DNA from: Bacteroidales bacterium
GTDB lineage: Bacteria > Bacteroidota > Bacteroidia > Bacteroidales > UBA10428
Direction: 5' to 3'
Length of the DNA stretch: 64,000 nt
NCBI GenBank assembly: GCA_016934055.1
Contig: JAFGTR010000056.1
Span: 21,085 to 85,084 of the forward strand
A program made the translations under genes and the position numbers. Below, piece by piece: positions 26,169-34,971 of the stretch. Positions within the stretch are counted from its first letter, which is position 1; each line of letters begins with the position of its first letter. The notes under the pieces were generated by a model. The model did not search any database and was not told the DNA's origin. It saw nothing but the letters and a program-made list of their open reading frames with translations.

Positions 26169-26264
26169 TTAAAATACATTTAATATATTCAGTAAAAATA
26201 AAATAAAGGCTGTAATAATTACAATTAAAAAGACTTCAATGCCAAAATATTTTAAACGTCTCAT
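26169..26264 (-). CDS. Possible 31-aa membrane microprotein upstream of the symporter
   Basis: An ATG-started ORF encodes MRRLKYFGIEVF, then one hydrophobic helix (LIVIITAFILFLLNIL), then NVF. Positive start residues followed by a single helix is the layout of a type II/III small membrane protein. It ends 12 bp before the GPH symporter start, in the same direction. The region is AT-rich, so chance is a real alternative. Conservation of the ORF upstream of homologous symporters would decide. Confidence 0.35.
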   Translation of the reverse strand: MRRLKYFGIEVFLIVIITAFILFLLNILNVF

Positions 26265-26659
26265 AATAATTAAAAAAAATAAAAATAAGTATTAACATGG
26301 GTTCACTGGCAGAAAAAAAAAGCTTAATGGAGGAAATTATCATTACAGCGGGGATAAAATTGTCAAAATGGAGGAAAAAAAGGTCAGAGGTTATAATGGC
26401 AATCCCTTTAAGGTGGTGCTTTTGTCTGTAGTCAATGATCCTCAGCCTGCGGTAATTTGGCTCACAGTTCTCAGTAAATCTTCAAATCTTCAAACTTTCA
26501 ACCTTTCATGAGTTCACGGATAATCTGTCAACCTGTAAATCTGTAAACAGCCTCCAGCCTATAGTTTGCAGTTCGCAGCCCTCAGTCATAAAAGACAGGC
26601 TAAATATTCAAAACCATAAAAATTATATTTACTTTTAAGGTTCTAACCAAGATCATTGA
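26265..26659. other. Divergent intergenic region between the xylanase operon and the GH13 gene
   Basis: No further gene is seen. The left part is AT-rich and should hold the symporter-operon promoter. From about 26440 to 26600 the sequence is word-like low complexity (variants of CAAATCTTCAAACTTTCAACC and CTGTAAATCTGTAAACAGCC). A short AT-rich stretch before 26660 probably contains the GH13 promoter. Confidence 0.5.
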
Positions 26660-28420
26660 ATGACTATGAATAAAAATATTGTCAAATGCATTGTTTTATT
26701 GGCCGTCATCATAACATTGCAGCAATGCAAAAAGCCGACAGAAGAATCGGCCGTTATTATCTCAGGTGAATATACCATGCCTGAGAATTTCCCGTCCTGG
26801 ATTCATGATGCCGTTTTTTACCAGGTTTACCCCCAGACTTTTTATGATACGGATGGAGATGGTATTGGCGATCTGGAAGGGATTATTCAGAAACTCGATT
26901 ATATAAAAAGCCTTGGCGTTGACGCTGTATGGATCAATCCGTTCTTCGAATCCCCCTTCTGCGATGCCGGATATGATGTATCTGATTATTACAAAGTAGC
27001 ACCGCGATACGGAACCAATGAAGATGCCCGAAGGCTTTTTGAAGAAGCTCATAAACGGGATCTGAAAATCATTTTTGATTATGTGATCAGTTATACTTCT
27101 GTTGAACATCCCTGGTTTAAAGCATCAGCCCGGCAGGACACAAACAAGTATACAAACTGGTACATCTGGAATGACAATACCTGGATGAATCCGCCGGAAG
27201 CCTATAAAGATGCATTTGTGAAAGGTTACAGCCGGCGCAACGGACAGTATATGCGGAATTTTTACTGGTGTCAGCCAGCTTTGAATTTTGGTTTTGCCAA
27301 GCCTGAACAACCCTGGATGCTGCCCACTGATCACCCTGATGTCCTGGCTTTAAGGGAAGAGCTTAAAAATGTCCTTCGTTTCTGGATGGATATGGGGGCT
27401 GACGGATTCAGGGCTGATATGGCCGGTGCCCTGGTGAAAAATGCCAACATTACGGGGAATGACCAGTTCTTTAATGTTAGGGATCAGGGCACAAAAGAAT
27501 TCTGGCGGGGGATACGTCAGCTGTTAATGACAGAATACCCCGAGGCTTTTATGATTGCCGAATGGTCTTATCCCAAAGATGCACTCGATGGTTTGTTTCA
27601 TGCCGATTTTTTTCATTGGTTCGAAGGTTATAACGATTTGTTTCAGAAGGAAAGCTGGCGTATCCTGAACGGTTATTCGGAAGGAAACAGCTTCTTTGAC
27701 AGGGAAGGGAAGGGTACTATTACCCATTTTCTCAAAAGCTATCTTGATCAATATGAAGCCACAAAAGGAAAAGGTTATATTTCACTGCCCCTGGGAAATC
27801 ATGATAACGCCCGCCTTGGCAACAGGCGATCGGATGATGATCTTGAGATCATCTATGCTTTTGGGTTAACCATGCCGGGCATTCCTTTTATATATTATGG
27901 TAATGAGATCGGCATGCGTCAGCTTGGTGCTGACTGGCCCCAGGTGGAAGGTGCCTATAAGCCACGAAATGGAGGACGCACACCAATGCAATGGGCTTCA
28001 GGTAAGAACCTGGGGTTTTCTGCTGCAACACAGGAAAAACTCTACCTCCCGGTGGACCCGGCGGAGAATGCCCCAACAGTAGCTGAACAGGAAAATGATC
28101 CTCATTCACTGCTCAACCGGACCCGTAACCTGATTGCCTTAAGGCATAAGGAACCGGCGCTTGAAGCTTGTGCACAGTTTATCCCGTTGTACGCTAAGGA
28201 TAACACTTATCCGTTTGTGTATGCCAGGGCTAAAGATAAGGATGTAATACTGGTCTTTTTAAATCCTGCTGCTGCTGAAGCCGATGCTGAATTTAGAGCT
28301 GAAATTCCATGGACAGAGTTACAATTATTGGCAGGTAAAGAATTGAAAATCAGCAAAAGTGATAAAACAGTTAAAGTGAACATGCCGGGTGTGAGTTATG
28401 CGGTTTATAAAGTTCAGTAG
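26660..28420 (+). CDS. GH13 alpha-amylase-family lipoprotein with altered conserved region I
   Basis: 586 aa. A short signal peptide ends in a Cys (ITLQQ|C23), so it is probably a lipoprotein. The GH13 barrel is clear: DAVWINPFFESPFCDAGYDV near residues 88-106, region II GFRADMAG with nucleophile Asp253, acid/base Glu301 in MIAEWSYP, and region IV GNHDNARLG with His381-Asp382. Oddly, region I, normally D-x-V-x-N-H-T-S, reads DYVISYTS (140-147), so the near-invariant Asn and His are Ser144 and Tyr145. It resembles oligo-1,6-glucosidase/sucrose-hydrolase-like members, but activity may be changed. It is transcribed divergently from the xylanase operon. Confidence 0.9.
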   Translation: MTMNKNIVKCIVLLAVIITLQQCKKPTEESAVIISGEYTMPENFPSWIHDAVFYQVYPQTFYDTDGDGIGDLEGIIQKLDYIKSLGVDAVWINPFFESPFCDAGYDVSDYYKVAPRYGTNEDARRLFEEAHKRDLKIIFDYVISYTSVEHPWFKASARQDTNKYTNWYIWNDNTWMNPPEAYKDAFVKGYSRRNGQYMRNFYWCQPALNFGFAKPEQPWMLPTDHPDVLALREELKNVLRFWMDMGADGFRADMAGALVKNANITGNDQFFNVRDQGTKEFWRGIRQLLMTEYPEAFMIAEWSYPKDALDGLFHADFFHWFEGYNDLFQKESWRILNGYSEGNSFFDREGKGTITHFLKSYLDQYEATKGKGYISLPLGNHDNARLGNRRSDDDLEIIYAFGLTMPGIPFIYYGNEIGMRQLGADWPQVEGAYKPRNGGRTPMQWASGKNLGFSAATQEKLYLPVDPAENAPTVAEQENDPHSLLNRTRNLIALRHKEPALEACAQFIPLYAKDNTYPFVYARAKDKDVILVFLNPAAAEADAEFRAEIPWTELQLLAGKELKISKSDKTVKVNMPGVSYAVYKVQ

Positions 28421-28717
28421 TTAAAATTTTAAGGTTGTATGCAGACATATTTTAACTTCCTTCCCCGGAGTGACTGTCCCGATAGCTGTAGGGAAGTTGG
28501 GAATGTGTATATTCCCCTCCCTGGAGGGGTTAGGGATGGGTTTTTATTTTTGTCGAATCTTTAATCAATAAAAATATATATCTCATGAATTGCACTGTCC
28601 TTTTCACATACCCATTTTATGGTTCAAACGTCCTGAATACTGGTTCAAGTTTGCCTGCTTGTCAGACAGAGTCCGCCCGGGCCTATAATTCTGAACAACT
28701 ATCCTAACTATATCATT
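28421..28717. repeat. Intergenic repeats between the GH13 and GH35-like genes
   Basis: Contains the palindrome CCCCTCCCTGGAGGGG (28514-28529) followed by TTAGGGATGGG, the same design as the repeat at 44981, and an upstream segment CCCGATAGCTGTAGGG. These are dispersed repeats of the genome. No gene is seen, and the promoter of the GH35-like gene should lie at about 28560-28700. Confidence 0.5.
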
Positions 28718-30361
28718 ATGAAAACATATACTCTTCTTATATTTTTTATTCTGTCTTTCATCGGCCAATTATCACCCGCACAATCCAAACAGGATGTTGA
28801 CAGAACAATACCCAATCTCAGGCAACAGGGTAATGCCACACAGCTTGTGGTAGACGGAAAACCCTATCTCATCCTTGGAGGCGAGCTGGGCAACTCCTCT
28901 GCTTCTAACCCTGCATACCAGCGATCAGTATGGCCTGTGGTTAAGGCCATGCATTTGAATACTGTGTTGGCTCCGGTCTATTGGGAACTTATGGAGCCGG
29001 AGGAAGGAAAATTCGATTTTACCCTTGTTGACAGCCTCATTGCGGGAGCAAGAGAGCATAATATACGGCTGGTGCTGTTGTGGTTTGGATCATGGAAAAA
29101 CAGCATGTCATGTTATGTTCCTCTTTGGGTTAAGAAAGACTATAACCGTTTTCCCCGGGCAAGGGATAACAAACATAGGGCACTGGAAATGCTTACTGCT
29201 TTCAGCGATGAAAATCTTCAGGCTGACCTTCGCGCTTTTACAGCCCTGATGAAGCATATCAGCGAAGTTGACAGAGAGCACACAGTAATTATGATGCAGG
29301 TTGAAAATGAAATTGGCATGATACCGGTTGCCAGTGACTTCAGCAAGGAAGCCAATGAAGCTTTTCTGAGTCCGGTGCCTCAGGAATTGATTGATTATAT
29401 GGAAAAGAAAAAAGACAGTCTGCATCCGGCGATCAAAGAACGTTGGGCAAATACGGGTTACAAAACAACAGGCAACTGGGAAGATATTTTTGGGATAAGC
29501 CTTGCCACTGATGAAATATTCATGGCCTGGCATTATGCCGTATTTGCAAACCGCATAGCCGAGGCTGGTAAACATGAACATCCCCTGCCAATGTTCGTTA
29601 ATGCTGCCCTAAACCGGCCTAATGTGAAACCCGGCGGATATCCTTCAGGGGGACCATTGCCCCATCTTATGGATATCTGGAAAGCCGGCGCTCCGTCAAT
29701 CGATTTTCTTTCCCCCGATATTTATTTTCTGAATGTGGAGGACTGGAGTCAGCAATATTACCGCAGGGATAATTTGCTTTTTATACCCGAAACAATGCGT
29801 GGGCCAAACAGTGCTGCTCATGTTTTTTATGTCATTGGACAATATGATGCATTGGGGTTTTCTCCTTTTTCAATTGAATCTACCACTAGTCCTGAAAATG
29901 AGAGGCTTACACAAGCTTATGAATTGCTTAATCAGTTGTCTCCGCTGATTCTCGATCATCAGGGTAAAAACACAATGGCAGGCGTTTTGCTTGACAGAAA
30001 GAATGCTTTGGCAACCCTTGAACTGGGCGATTACCGGTTCAATTTTTCATTCGAACCTCTTGATCGCTATGCTTTTAAAGGTAATTTGTCCGATTCTGCA
30101 TTCCGTACAGGAGGAATCATTATTGCTGTAGGACCGGATGAATTTATTGTTGCCGGCAGCGGAATGATCGTCACTTTTGAATCAGCTCTGCAGGATGATA
30201 TGCTGGTGGGCATTGGCAGCATTGATGAAGGCCGGTTTGAAGAAGGTAAATGGATCACAGGATTGCGGCTTAACGGTGATCAGAGTCATCAGGGTAGGCA
30301 TATGAGACTGCCCAATAACAGTTTCAGTATACAAAGGGTGAAGTTATACAGGTACCGGTGA
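28718..30361 (+). CDS. GH35-like beta-galactosidase-family protein (DUF5597 type)
   Basis: 547 aa with a signal peptide (LLIFFILSFIGQLSPA|Q). The TIM barrel begins FLVVDGKPY-like (LVVDGKPYLILGGELGNSSA), then NTVLAPVYWELMEPEEGKFD, which is the GH35/GH42-like N-terminal barrel, a putative acid/base Glu in MMQVENEIGM, and a second Glu in LLFIPETMRGP. A C-terminal beta domain of DUF5597 type follows. Characterised relatives are exo-acting beta-galactosidases on plant glycans, but the exact substrate here is open. It is downstream of and codirectional with the GH13 gene. Confidence 0.85.
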   Translation: MKTYTLLIFFILSFIGQLSPAQSKQDVDRTIPNLRQQGNATQLVVDGKPYLILGGELGNSSASNPAYQRSVWPVVKAMHLNTVLAPVYWELMEPEEGKFDFTLVDSLIAGAREHNIRLVLLWFGSWKNSMSCYVPLWVKKDYNRFPRARDNKHRALEMLTAFSDENLQADLRAFTALMKHISEVDREHTVIMMQVENEIGMIPVASDFSKEANEAFLSPVPQELIDYMEKKKDSLHPAIKERWANTGYKTTGNWEDIFGISLATDEIFMAWHYAVFANRIAEAGKHEHPLPMFVNAALNRPNVKPGGYPSGGPLPHLMDIWKAGAPSIDFLSPDIYFLNVEDWSQQYYRRDNLLFIPETMRGPNSAAHVFYVIGQYDALGFSPFSIESTTSPENERLTQAYELLNQLSPLILDHQGKNTMAGVLLDRKNALATLELGDYRFNFSFEPLDRYAFKGNLSDSAFRTGGIIIAVGPDEFIVAGSGMIVTFESALQDDMLVGIGSIDEGRFEEGKWITGLRLNGDQSHQGRHMRLPNNSFSIQRVKLYRYR

Positions 30362-30454
30362 TGAGAGATCGCAGATTCAGGAACCAGGAAGCAAGATCAA
30401 AGAACAAAGATCAAAGATCAAAGACTGCATGACTGCAAGACCTGACCCTATATT

Positions 30455-30476
30455 GGCGCAAGCGTCCGCTTGTGCC
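30455..30476. repeat. Dispersed imperfect palindrome, copy 1
   Basis: GGCGCAAGCG-TC-CGCTTGTGCC (22 bp, one G:T-type mismatch). Further copies are at 35884-35905 and, with 4 bp missing, at 42926-42943. It is preceded by the words AAAGATCAAAGA and GACTGCATGACTGCAAGAC, which also accompany copy 3. Confidence 0.75.
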
Positions 30477-30531
30477 TTATGAATATTTTATGATTAATAA
30501 AACAATCAGCCGATCACCAGATCACCAAATA

Positions 30532-31560
30532 TTAAATACTCTCTGCCGTTTCAATAAAAGCGCGTACTTGTTCTGTGGTAACCTCAGGCGGCATGCCTCC
30601 GCCACAGGAAAGGATTACCTTTGAACGGTCACTGAGTGACTCAACAAGTTCGGTAACGGCATTTCTGATGTCTTCAACAGATCCTTTGGCTAAAACATCG
30701 CGTGGCGGTATATTGCCCAGCATGGTAATTTTGTTTTTTGTGAGTGTCTTCAGCTCGTTCAGTGAGGCATCATAGGCCATATTGAATATATTAACGCCGG
30801 CCTCGGGGAGAAATTCTGTTGAAGATTGCCACTGTGCATCATTATGCAGAAATTTAACAGCAACATTTCTGTTAAAGAGCTGCTTCAGGTATGGTAATGC
30901 AAACTCAACGAACTGATCTGCACCTATGAAACCGATTAAATCATCCAATACGAGAATACCATCTATGGAGTCGATTGTTTTCTTCTGCAGGTCATGCCAC
31001 TCAATCAGGAATTCAGTTATTAGTTTAAGTAGTTTGTGTATCCTTTCAGGATCTGTCATCATAGACATCAGAAATTCAGTAGTGCCCATGAGGTGTGCGG
31101 CGATATTCAAAGGACCACGCGATATGGAAAACCGGATGCTGTGCCCCATGGCTTCAATTTTTGAACGATTCAGCTTTAAACGGTTTAACATAAAAGGCAG
31201 CAAACCGTCTGATTCAGGTCTGGGCTTTTGCAGAGAATCGATCATCTCAACGGATGTAATACAGGGAAAGGCATGCGGAAATTCATTGGTCGGGAATCTT
31301 CCGGGAGCCCCGAATGCCGAAGGTTCGGTACACATACCAAATTCAGACCAGAATCCCGGCAGAAAAATACAGGATGGAAAGGTTTCAATGGCTTTTTTAT
31401 TGGCATTGAACCAGAGTTCATCGTTGCTGAAATAATCAAGGATATTCATGCCTGCCCAGTTAGGCAACCAGGGGCTGTCGATGATGAAACCCACAGGCAT
31501 GGGTGTAAGAACTTCTCCGTTAATCACTTTCAGCAATTGTTCCCATTGATTGTCAGTCAT
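30532..31560 (-). CDS. Uroporphyrinogen-decarboxylase-family protein (methyltransferase-like)
   Basis: About 342 aa from the ATG at 31560 (MTDNQWEQLL). The open frame continues 35 codons upstream, but it crosses a putative operator there and the extra residues do not resemble the family. It belongs to the UroD superfamily that includes corrinoid/CoM methyltransferases (MtaA/CmuA type) and many uncharacterised members. Visible are the segments SISRGPLNIAAHLMGTTEF, LVLDDLIGFIGADQFVEFALPYLKQL, LHNDAQWQ and GGMPPEVTTEQVRAFI. It lacks the signature of true HemE (no N-terminal PVWxMRQAGR). The role is unknown. It may be controlled by the nearby LacI regulator, because its upstream region holds a near-copy of the LacI operator. 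Confidence 0.85.
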   Translation of the reverse strand: MTDNQWEQLLKVINGEVLTPMPVGFIIDSPWLPNWAGMNILDYFSNDELWFNANKKAIETFPSCIFLPGFWSEFGMCTEPSAFGAPGRFPTNEFPHAFPCITSVEMIDSLQKPRPESDGLLPFMLNRLKLNRSKIEAMGHSIRFSISRGPLNIAAHLMGTTEFLMSMMTDPERIHKLLKLITEFLIEWHDLQKKTIDSIDGILVLDDLIGFIGADQFVEFALPYLKQLFNRNVAVKFLHNDAQWQSSTEFLPEAGVNIFNMAYDASLNELKTLTKNKITMLGNIPPRDVLAKGSVEDIRNAVTELVESLSDRSKVILSCGGGMPPEVTTEQVRAFIETAESI

Positions 31561-31604
31561 TTTTGCAAGTTTTATTATTAAGGTCCTAAAATTAACAGAA
31601 AGTT

Positions 31605-31620
31605 TTGAAATCGATTGCAT
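31605..31620. promoter_or_regulatory. Near-copy of the LacI operator upstream of the UroD-family gene
   Basis: TTGAAATCGATTGCAT agrees at 14 of 16 positions with the palindrome at 14314-14329. The right half (GATTGCAT) is identical. It lies 45 bp upstream of the chosen start codon at 31560, in promoter position. Confidence 0.55.
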
Positions 31621-31727
31621 AAAATTAAAGGAAGTGTATAAATAAAGAATGTTACTTATATCCACTTACTTGAATAGCTTTGTGTCAAGAAAATCCGAAA
31701 TGTACATAAAACCCTACGATAATTACA

Positions 31728-32222
31728 ATGAAAATTGAATTTGAAGAGCTGAACGAAAAAGATTTACCGTTAGTAAGGAAGATTTATGAGTATTATGTTG
31801 AAAACTCAACAGCCACTTTCCATATTGGTGATATTACGATTGAGGAAATCAGAACCTTTATCCCGATTAACCATCCTGTATATAAATCATATTTGATAAA
31901 GGCCAATGAAACAGTTTGCGGATACTGTTACCTGGCTCCATACAAAAACCGACAGGCCTATAACCGTACGGCAGAAGTTACTGTTTATCTGAAGCATGAA
32001 TATACAGGCCGGGGAATTGGAAGGACGGCTCTTCAGAAGCTTGAAAAAGATGCCAGGTTTACCCAGGTTAAGGTATTGATTGGCATCATTACCGGTGATA
32101 ATATTCATAGTATTAATTTATTTACACAGGAAGGATACACAAAGTGCGCTCATTTTAAGGAAGTGGGTGAAAAATTTGGGAAAGTCCTGGATGTTGTAGC
32201 CTATCAAAAATTCATTACATGA
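31728..32222 (+). CDS. GNAT-family N-acetyltransferase (phosphinothricin-acetyltransferase-like)
   Basis: 164 aa, a single GNAT domain. It has the N-terminal D-L-P-x-V-R-x-I-Y-x-Y-Y-V pattern (DLPLVRKIYEYYVENSTATF), the acetyl-CoA loop (EYTGRGIGRTALQKLEKDA), and the C-terminal HFKEVGEKFGKVLDVVAYQK that is typical of the PAT/MnaT branch (which usually reads G-x-K-x-G-x-W-x-D-V). These cytosolic enzymes acetylate small amines such as methionine sulfone or phosphinothricin-like compounds. It is a single gene, divergent from the UroD-family gene. The substrate is not predictable. Confidence 0.9.
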   Translation: MKIEFEELNEKDLPLVRKIYEYYVENSTATFHIGDITIEEIRTFIPINHPVYKSYLIKANETVCGYCYLAPYKNRQAYNRTAEVTVYLKHEYTGRGIGRTALQKLEKDARFTQVKVLIGIITGDNIHSINLFTQEGYTKCAHFKEVGEKFGKVLDVVAYQKFIT

Positions 32223-32299
32223 AAAACATTATCGTCAAATGAATATTAGCCACTATGTCACCAGCCATCAGCTACCCACCACCCACCAACCACTAATCA

Positions 32300-33154
32300 C
32301 TAATCACTTTTCACTATTCCCCTTAACCAATCAATCCACTTGTCAAAACCTTCTCCGGTTTTTGCTGACAATTCTATGCACACCAAATGGTGATTGACCT
32401 TGTTGATATATTCTTTAAGCTTGTCAACTGAAAAATCGACGTAGGGCAGAAGGTCGGTTTTGTTAATCAGGCATATCTGTGAACTCATGAACATCTGCGG
32501 ATATTTAAGGGGTTTGTCTTCTCCTTCTGTAACACTCACGATCACCACTCTGAAATTCTCGCCAAGATCGAAGAGGGCAGGACAAACGAGATTACCAACA
32601 TTTTCAATCATCAGTAAAGATTTGTCAGGCGGATCAAGTTCTTTAACCGCCTTGTTTATCATAGCTGCATCGAGGTGGCAACCGCTTCCGGTGTTAATTT
32701 GTACAACAGGCACAGTGGTGGCGCTGATACGGTTAGCATCAAGGGTGGTTTGCTGGTCCCCTTCAATCACACTGATTTTTATGCGGTCTTTTAATGTATG
32801 CAGTGTTCTTTCAAGTATGGTGGTTTTCCCTGAACCCGGGGAACTTACCATGTTCAATGCTAAGATAGCTTTGGCTTCAAAATAACCGCGATTCCGCTGC
32901 GCCAACAAATTGTTTTTTTGTAAAACATCGGTTTCGATTGATATGGTCTTTTCATTATGATGATCATGAAGGTGTTCGAAATCATGGCCATGAGAATGAA
33001 CATGGTTATGATCATGAGGATGCACATGGTCGTGGTTGTGATGGTGTGTATGATCGTGATCATGATCTGTATGGGCATAAACATATTCTGCCTGCCCCGG
33101 TTTCTTTATAGTGAACCGTGTTTCTGATGATCCGCAGCCACAGGTATCGCACAT
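32300..33154 (-). CDS. hypB: Hydrogenase/urease nickel-insertion GTPase HypB
   Basis: 284 aa. The N-terminal CDTCGCG is the high-affinity nickel motif (C-x2-CGCG), followed by a long His/Asp-rich tract (about residues 25-70, over 20 His) that can store nickel. The G domain has the P-loop VSSPGSGKTT, EGDQQT, the metal-site segment GSGCHLDAAM at the dimer interface, and the guanine-specificity NKTD. HypB delivers Ni to NiFe-hydrogenase together with HypA. It is the last gene of hypE-hypA-hypB. Confidence 0.96.
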   Translation of the reverse strand: MCDTCGCGSSETRFTIKKPGQAEYVYAHTDHDHDHTHHHNHDHVHPHDHNHVHSHGHDFEHLHDHHNEKTISIETDVLQKNNLLAQRNRGYFEAKAILALNMVSSPGSGKTTILERTLHTLKDRIKISVIEGDQQTTLDANRISATTVPVVQINTGSGCHLDAAMINKAVKELDPPDKSLLMIENVGNLVCPALFDLGENFRVVIVSVTEGEDKPLKYPQMFMSSQICLINKTDLLPYVDFSVDKLKEYINKVNHHLVCIELSAKTGEGFDKWIDWLRGIVKSD

Positions 33155-33215
33155 TGTATAAAAGAATTAGTATTTGGCAAAAATACAAATTTTAACAATG
33201 AGATTTCAGAAATAA

Positions 33216-33566
33216 TTACTGGTCTGCCAGAACAATTGATTTAACCCTTAATTCACGACCCTGTATGATTACCGGATTGATTGCCCCACAAAACGGACAT
33301 GCTTCATAAAGCTCGGTGGCTGTATATTGATGCTGACATTGACTGCACCGGGCGAGAAGCGGAATGTTTTGTATTTTCAGTTTTGTGTTTTTCAGTGGCC
33401 GGGATGATGCAATTGCTGATTCCCAGGCGAACTCAAGGGCTTCAATACTTACTCCGGAAGCATCACCAACTTCAACTTCAACTTCTGATACTCCATTTGC
33501 ATTATGCTCAAGGGCTGTTGACTCGGCAATGTCGATAATATTCACGACTATTGAAAATTCATGCAT
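33216..33566 (-). CDS. hypA: Hydrogenase nickel-insertion metallochaperone HypA
   Basis: 116 aa, normal length. It begins MHEFS, with the Ni-binding His2, and contains the zinc site as two CxxC pairs (CSQCQHQYTATELYEACPFC). HypA works with HypB to insert nickel into the large subunit of NiFe-hydrogenases. It lies 22 bp after hypE and about 61 bp before hypB, within the same operon. Confidence 0.95.
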   Translation of the reverse strand: MHEFSIVVNIIDIAESTALEHNANGVSEVEVEVGDASGVSIEALEFAWESAIASSRPLKNTKLKIQNIPLLARCSQCQHQYTATELYEACPFCGAINPVIIQGRELRVKSIVLADQ

Positions 33567-33588
33567 ATCTGGTCCTTTAGCTGAATCG

Positions 33589-34602
33589 TTAACATATTCT
33601 GGGCAGTTGTATACCTGCCAGTCTGTCGATTACGCGATTGCCCCCGGTTTGGGTCTGCATCACCACTCTGCCCGGATGGCTGTCAGTGATTTCACCAATA
33701 ATGGCGGCGTATGCGCCTGTTTTCGTTTTTTGCATAACCTCAATCACCTTGTCAGCTGATTGTCTGTCCACAACAGCCATCATCTTGCCTTCATTGGCCA
33801 TGTAAAGCGGGTCAAATCCATAGAGCTCACATAATCCGGCCACCTGTTCCCTGACAGGCAAATATTGTTCTTTAATATTTATCCCATAGGGTTTCCCTTC
33901 CGCAATTTCGGCACATATTGTAGCCAGTCCGCCCCGTGTAATATCCCGCATGAATTTAACCACTGTCCCTGAGCCGAGTACGGCCATAATCATGGCATTT
34001 AAAGGAGCGACATCTGATAACAACGGCTCTTCAAACTGAAGCTTTTCCCTTGCAGCAAGAATGCATATTTCGTGATCACCAAGGAATCCGCTTACTATGA
34101 TCTTGTCTCCGGGTTTAATATGCTTTCCGGTGGCAATATGGCAGTACTTTTCCTTTATCGTGCCAATACCGCTGGTGTTGATAAAGATCTTATCGCATTG
34201 TCCTTTCTTTACTACTTTTGTGTCACCGGCTACGATGCTCACACCTGCAAGAGATGCCACCTCACCCATCGACCGTGCAATGACTTCCAGCTGATCTATG
34301 GGAAAGCCTTCTTCAAGGATGAAGGCGGCACTGAGAAATACAGGCTTTGCGCCGGTAACGGCAAGGTCGTTAACGGTGCCGCAAACTGCCAGTTTGCCGA
34401 TGTCTCCGCCGGGAAAAAAGACAGGATCAATAACATATGAATCAGTAGAAAAAGCCAGTGAAATGCCGTGAGATTTTAACACAGCAGCGTCGCCATAGTC
34501 ATCAAGGACGGCATTGGAAAAATATTTTGCAAAAGTATTGCGGATCAGGTCAGCCGTCATCTTCCCCCCACTGCCGTGTCCCATCATTATGACATTTTCC
34601 AT
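33589..34602 (-). CDS. hypE: Hydrogenase expression/formation protein HypE
   Basis: About 337 aa from the ATG at 34602 (MENVIMMGHGSGGKM). The 15 extra upstream codons are not HypE-like. It has the PurM-like ATP-binding fold (HGSGGK, DYGDAAVL, STDSYVIDPVFFPGGDIGKLA) and ends in PRIC, whose terminal Cys receives the carbamoyl group that is dehydrated to the cyanide ligand of the NiFe site. HypE needs HypF for this, but hypF, hypC and hypD are not in the window. It is the first gene of the hypE-hypA-hypB operon. Confidence 0.95.
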   Translation of the reverse strand: MENVIMMGHGSGGKMTADLIRNTFAKYFSNAVLDDYGDAAVLKSHGISLAFSTDSYVIDPVFFPGGDIGKLAVCGTVNDLAVTGAKPVFLSAAFILEEGFPIDQLEVIARSMGEVASLAGVSIVAGDTKVVKKGQCDKIFINTSGIGTIKEKYCHIATGKHIKPGDKIIVSGFLGDHEICILAAREKLQFEEPLLSDVAPLNAMIMAVLGSGTVVKFMRDITRGGLATICAEIAEGKPYGINIKEQYLPVREQVAGLCELYGFDPLYMANEGKMMAVVDRQSADKVIEVMQKTKTGAYAAIIGEITDSHPGRVVMQTQTGGNRVIDRLAGIQLPRIC

Positions 34603-34971
34603 TGGCTTGTTTTTCTGCGAAATTACGCTGAAAATCGTAAAACACATACCGAATAAGGCAAAATATATTATTCAAATAATCTACGTTAAAGCTTTTTTTC
34701 TGTTACGCTGCATAGTATGTTTTTGCTGTTGGCTGCCTGATGCCTTTAGCATTTTTCTGCTTATTTTCTTTTCCCCGGGTTAACACCAGGGGCTACCAAC
34801 ATATTGTCCCTGCGGGACTTGCTATTTAAAAGTTCTTACCTTGTTGTACCATCATTAATTCAGGCCAGTGACTGTCCAATTGTCCGCCAATAAGCTTATA
34901 GTTTGACAGCCTAACAGCCTATAAAACTATACGATTGTATGACCGCAAGACTATTTTAAAGCAACCACAAC

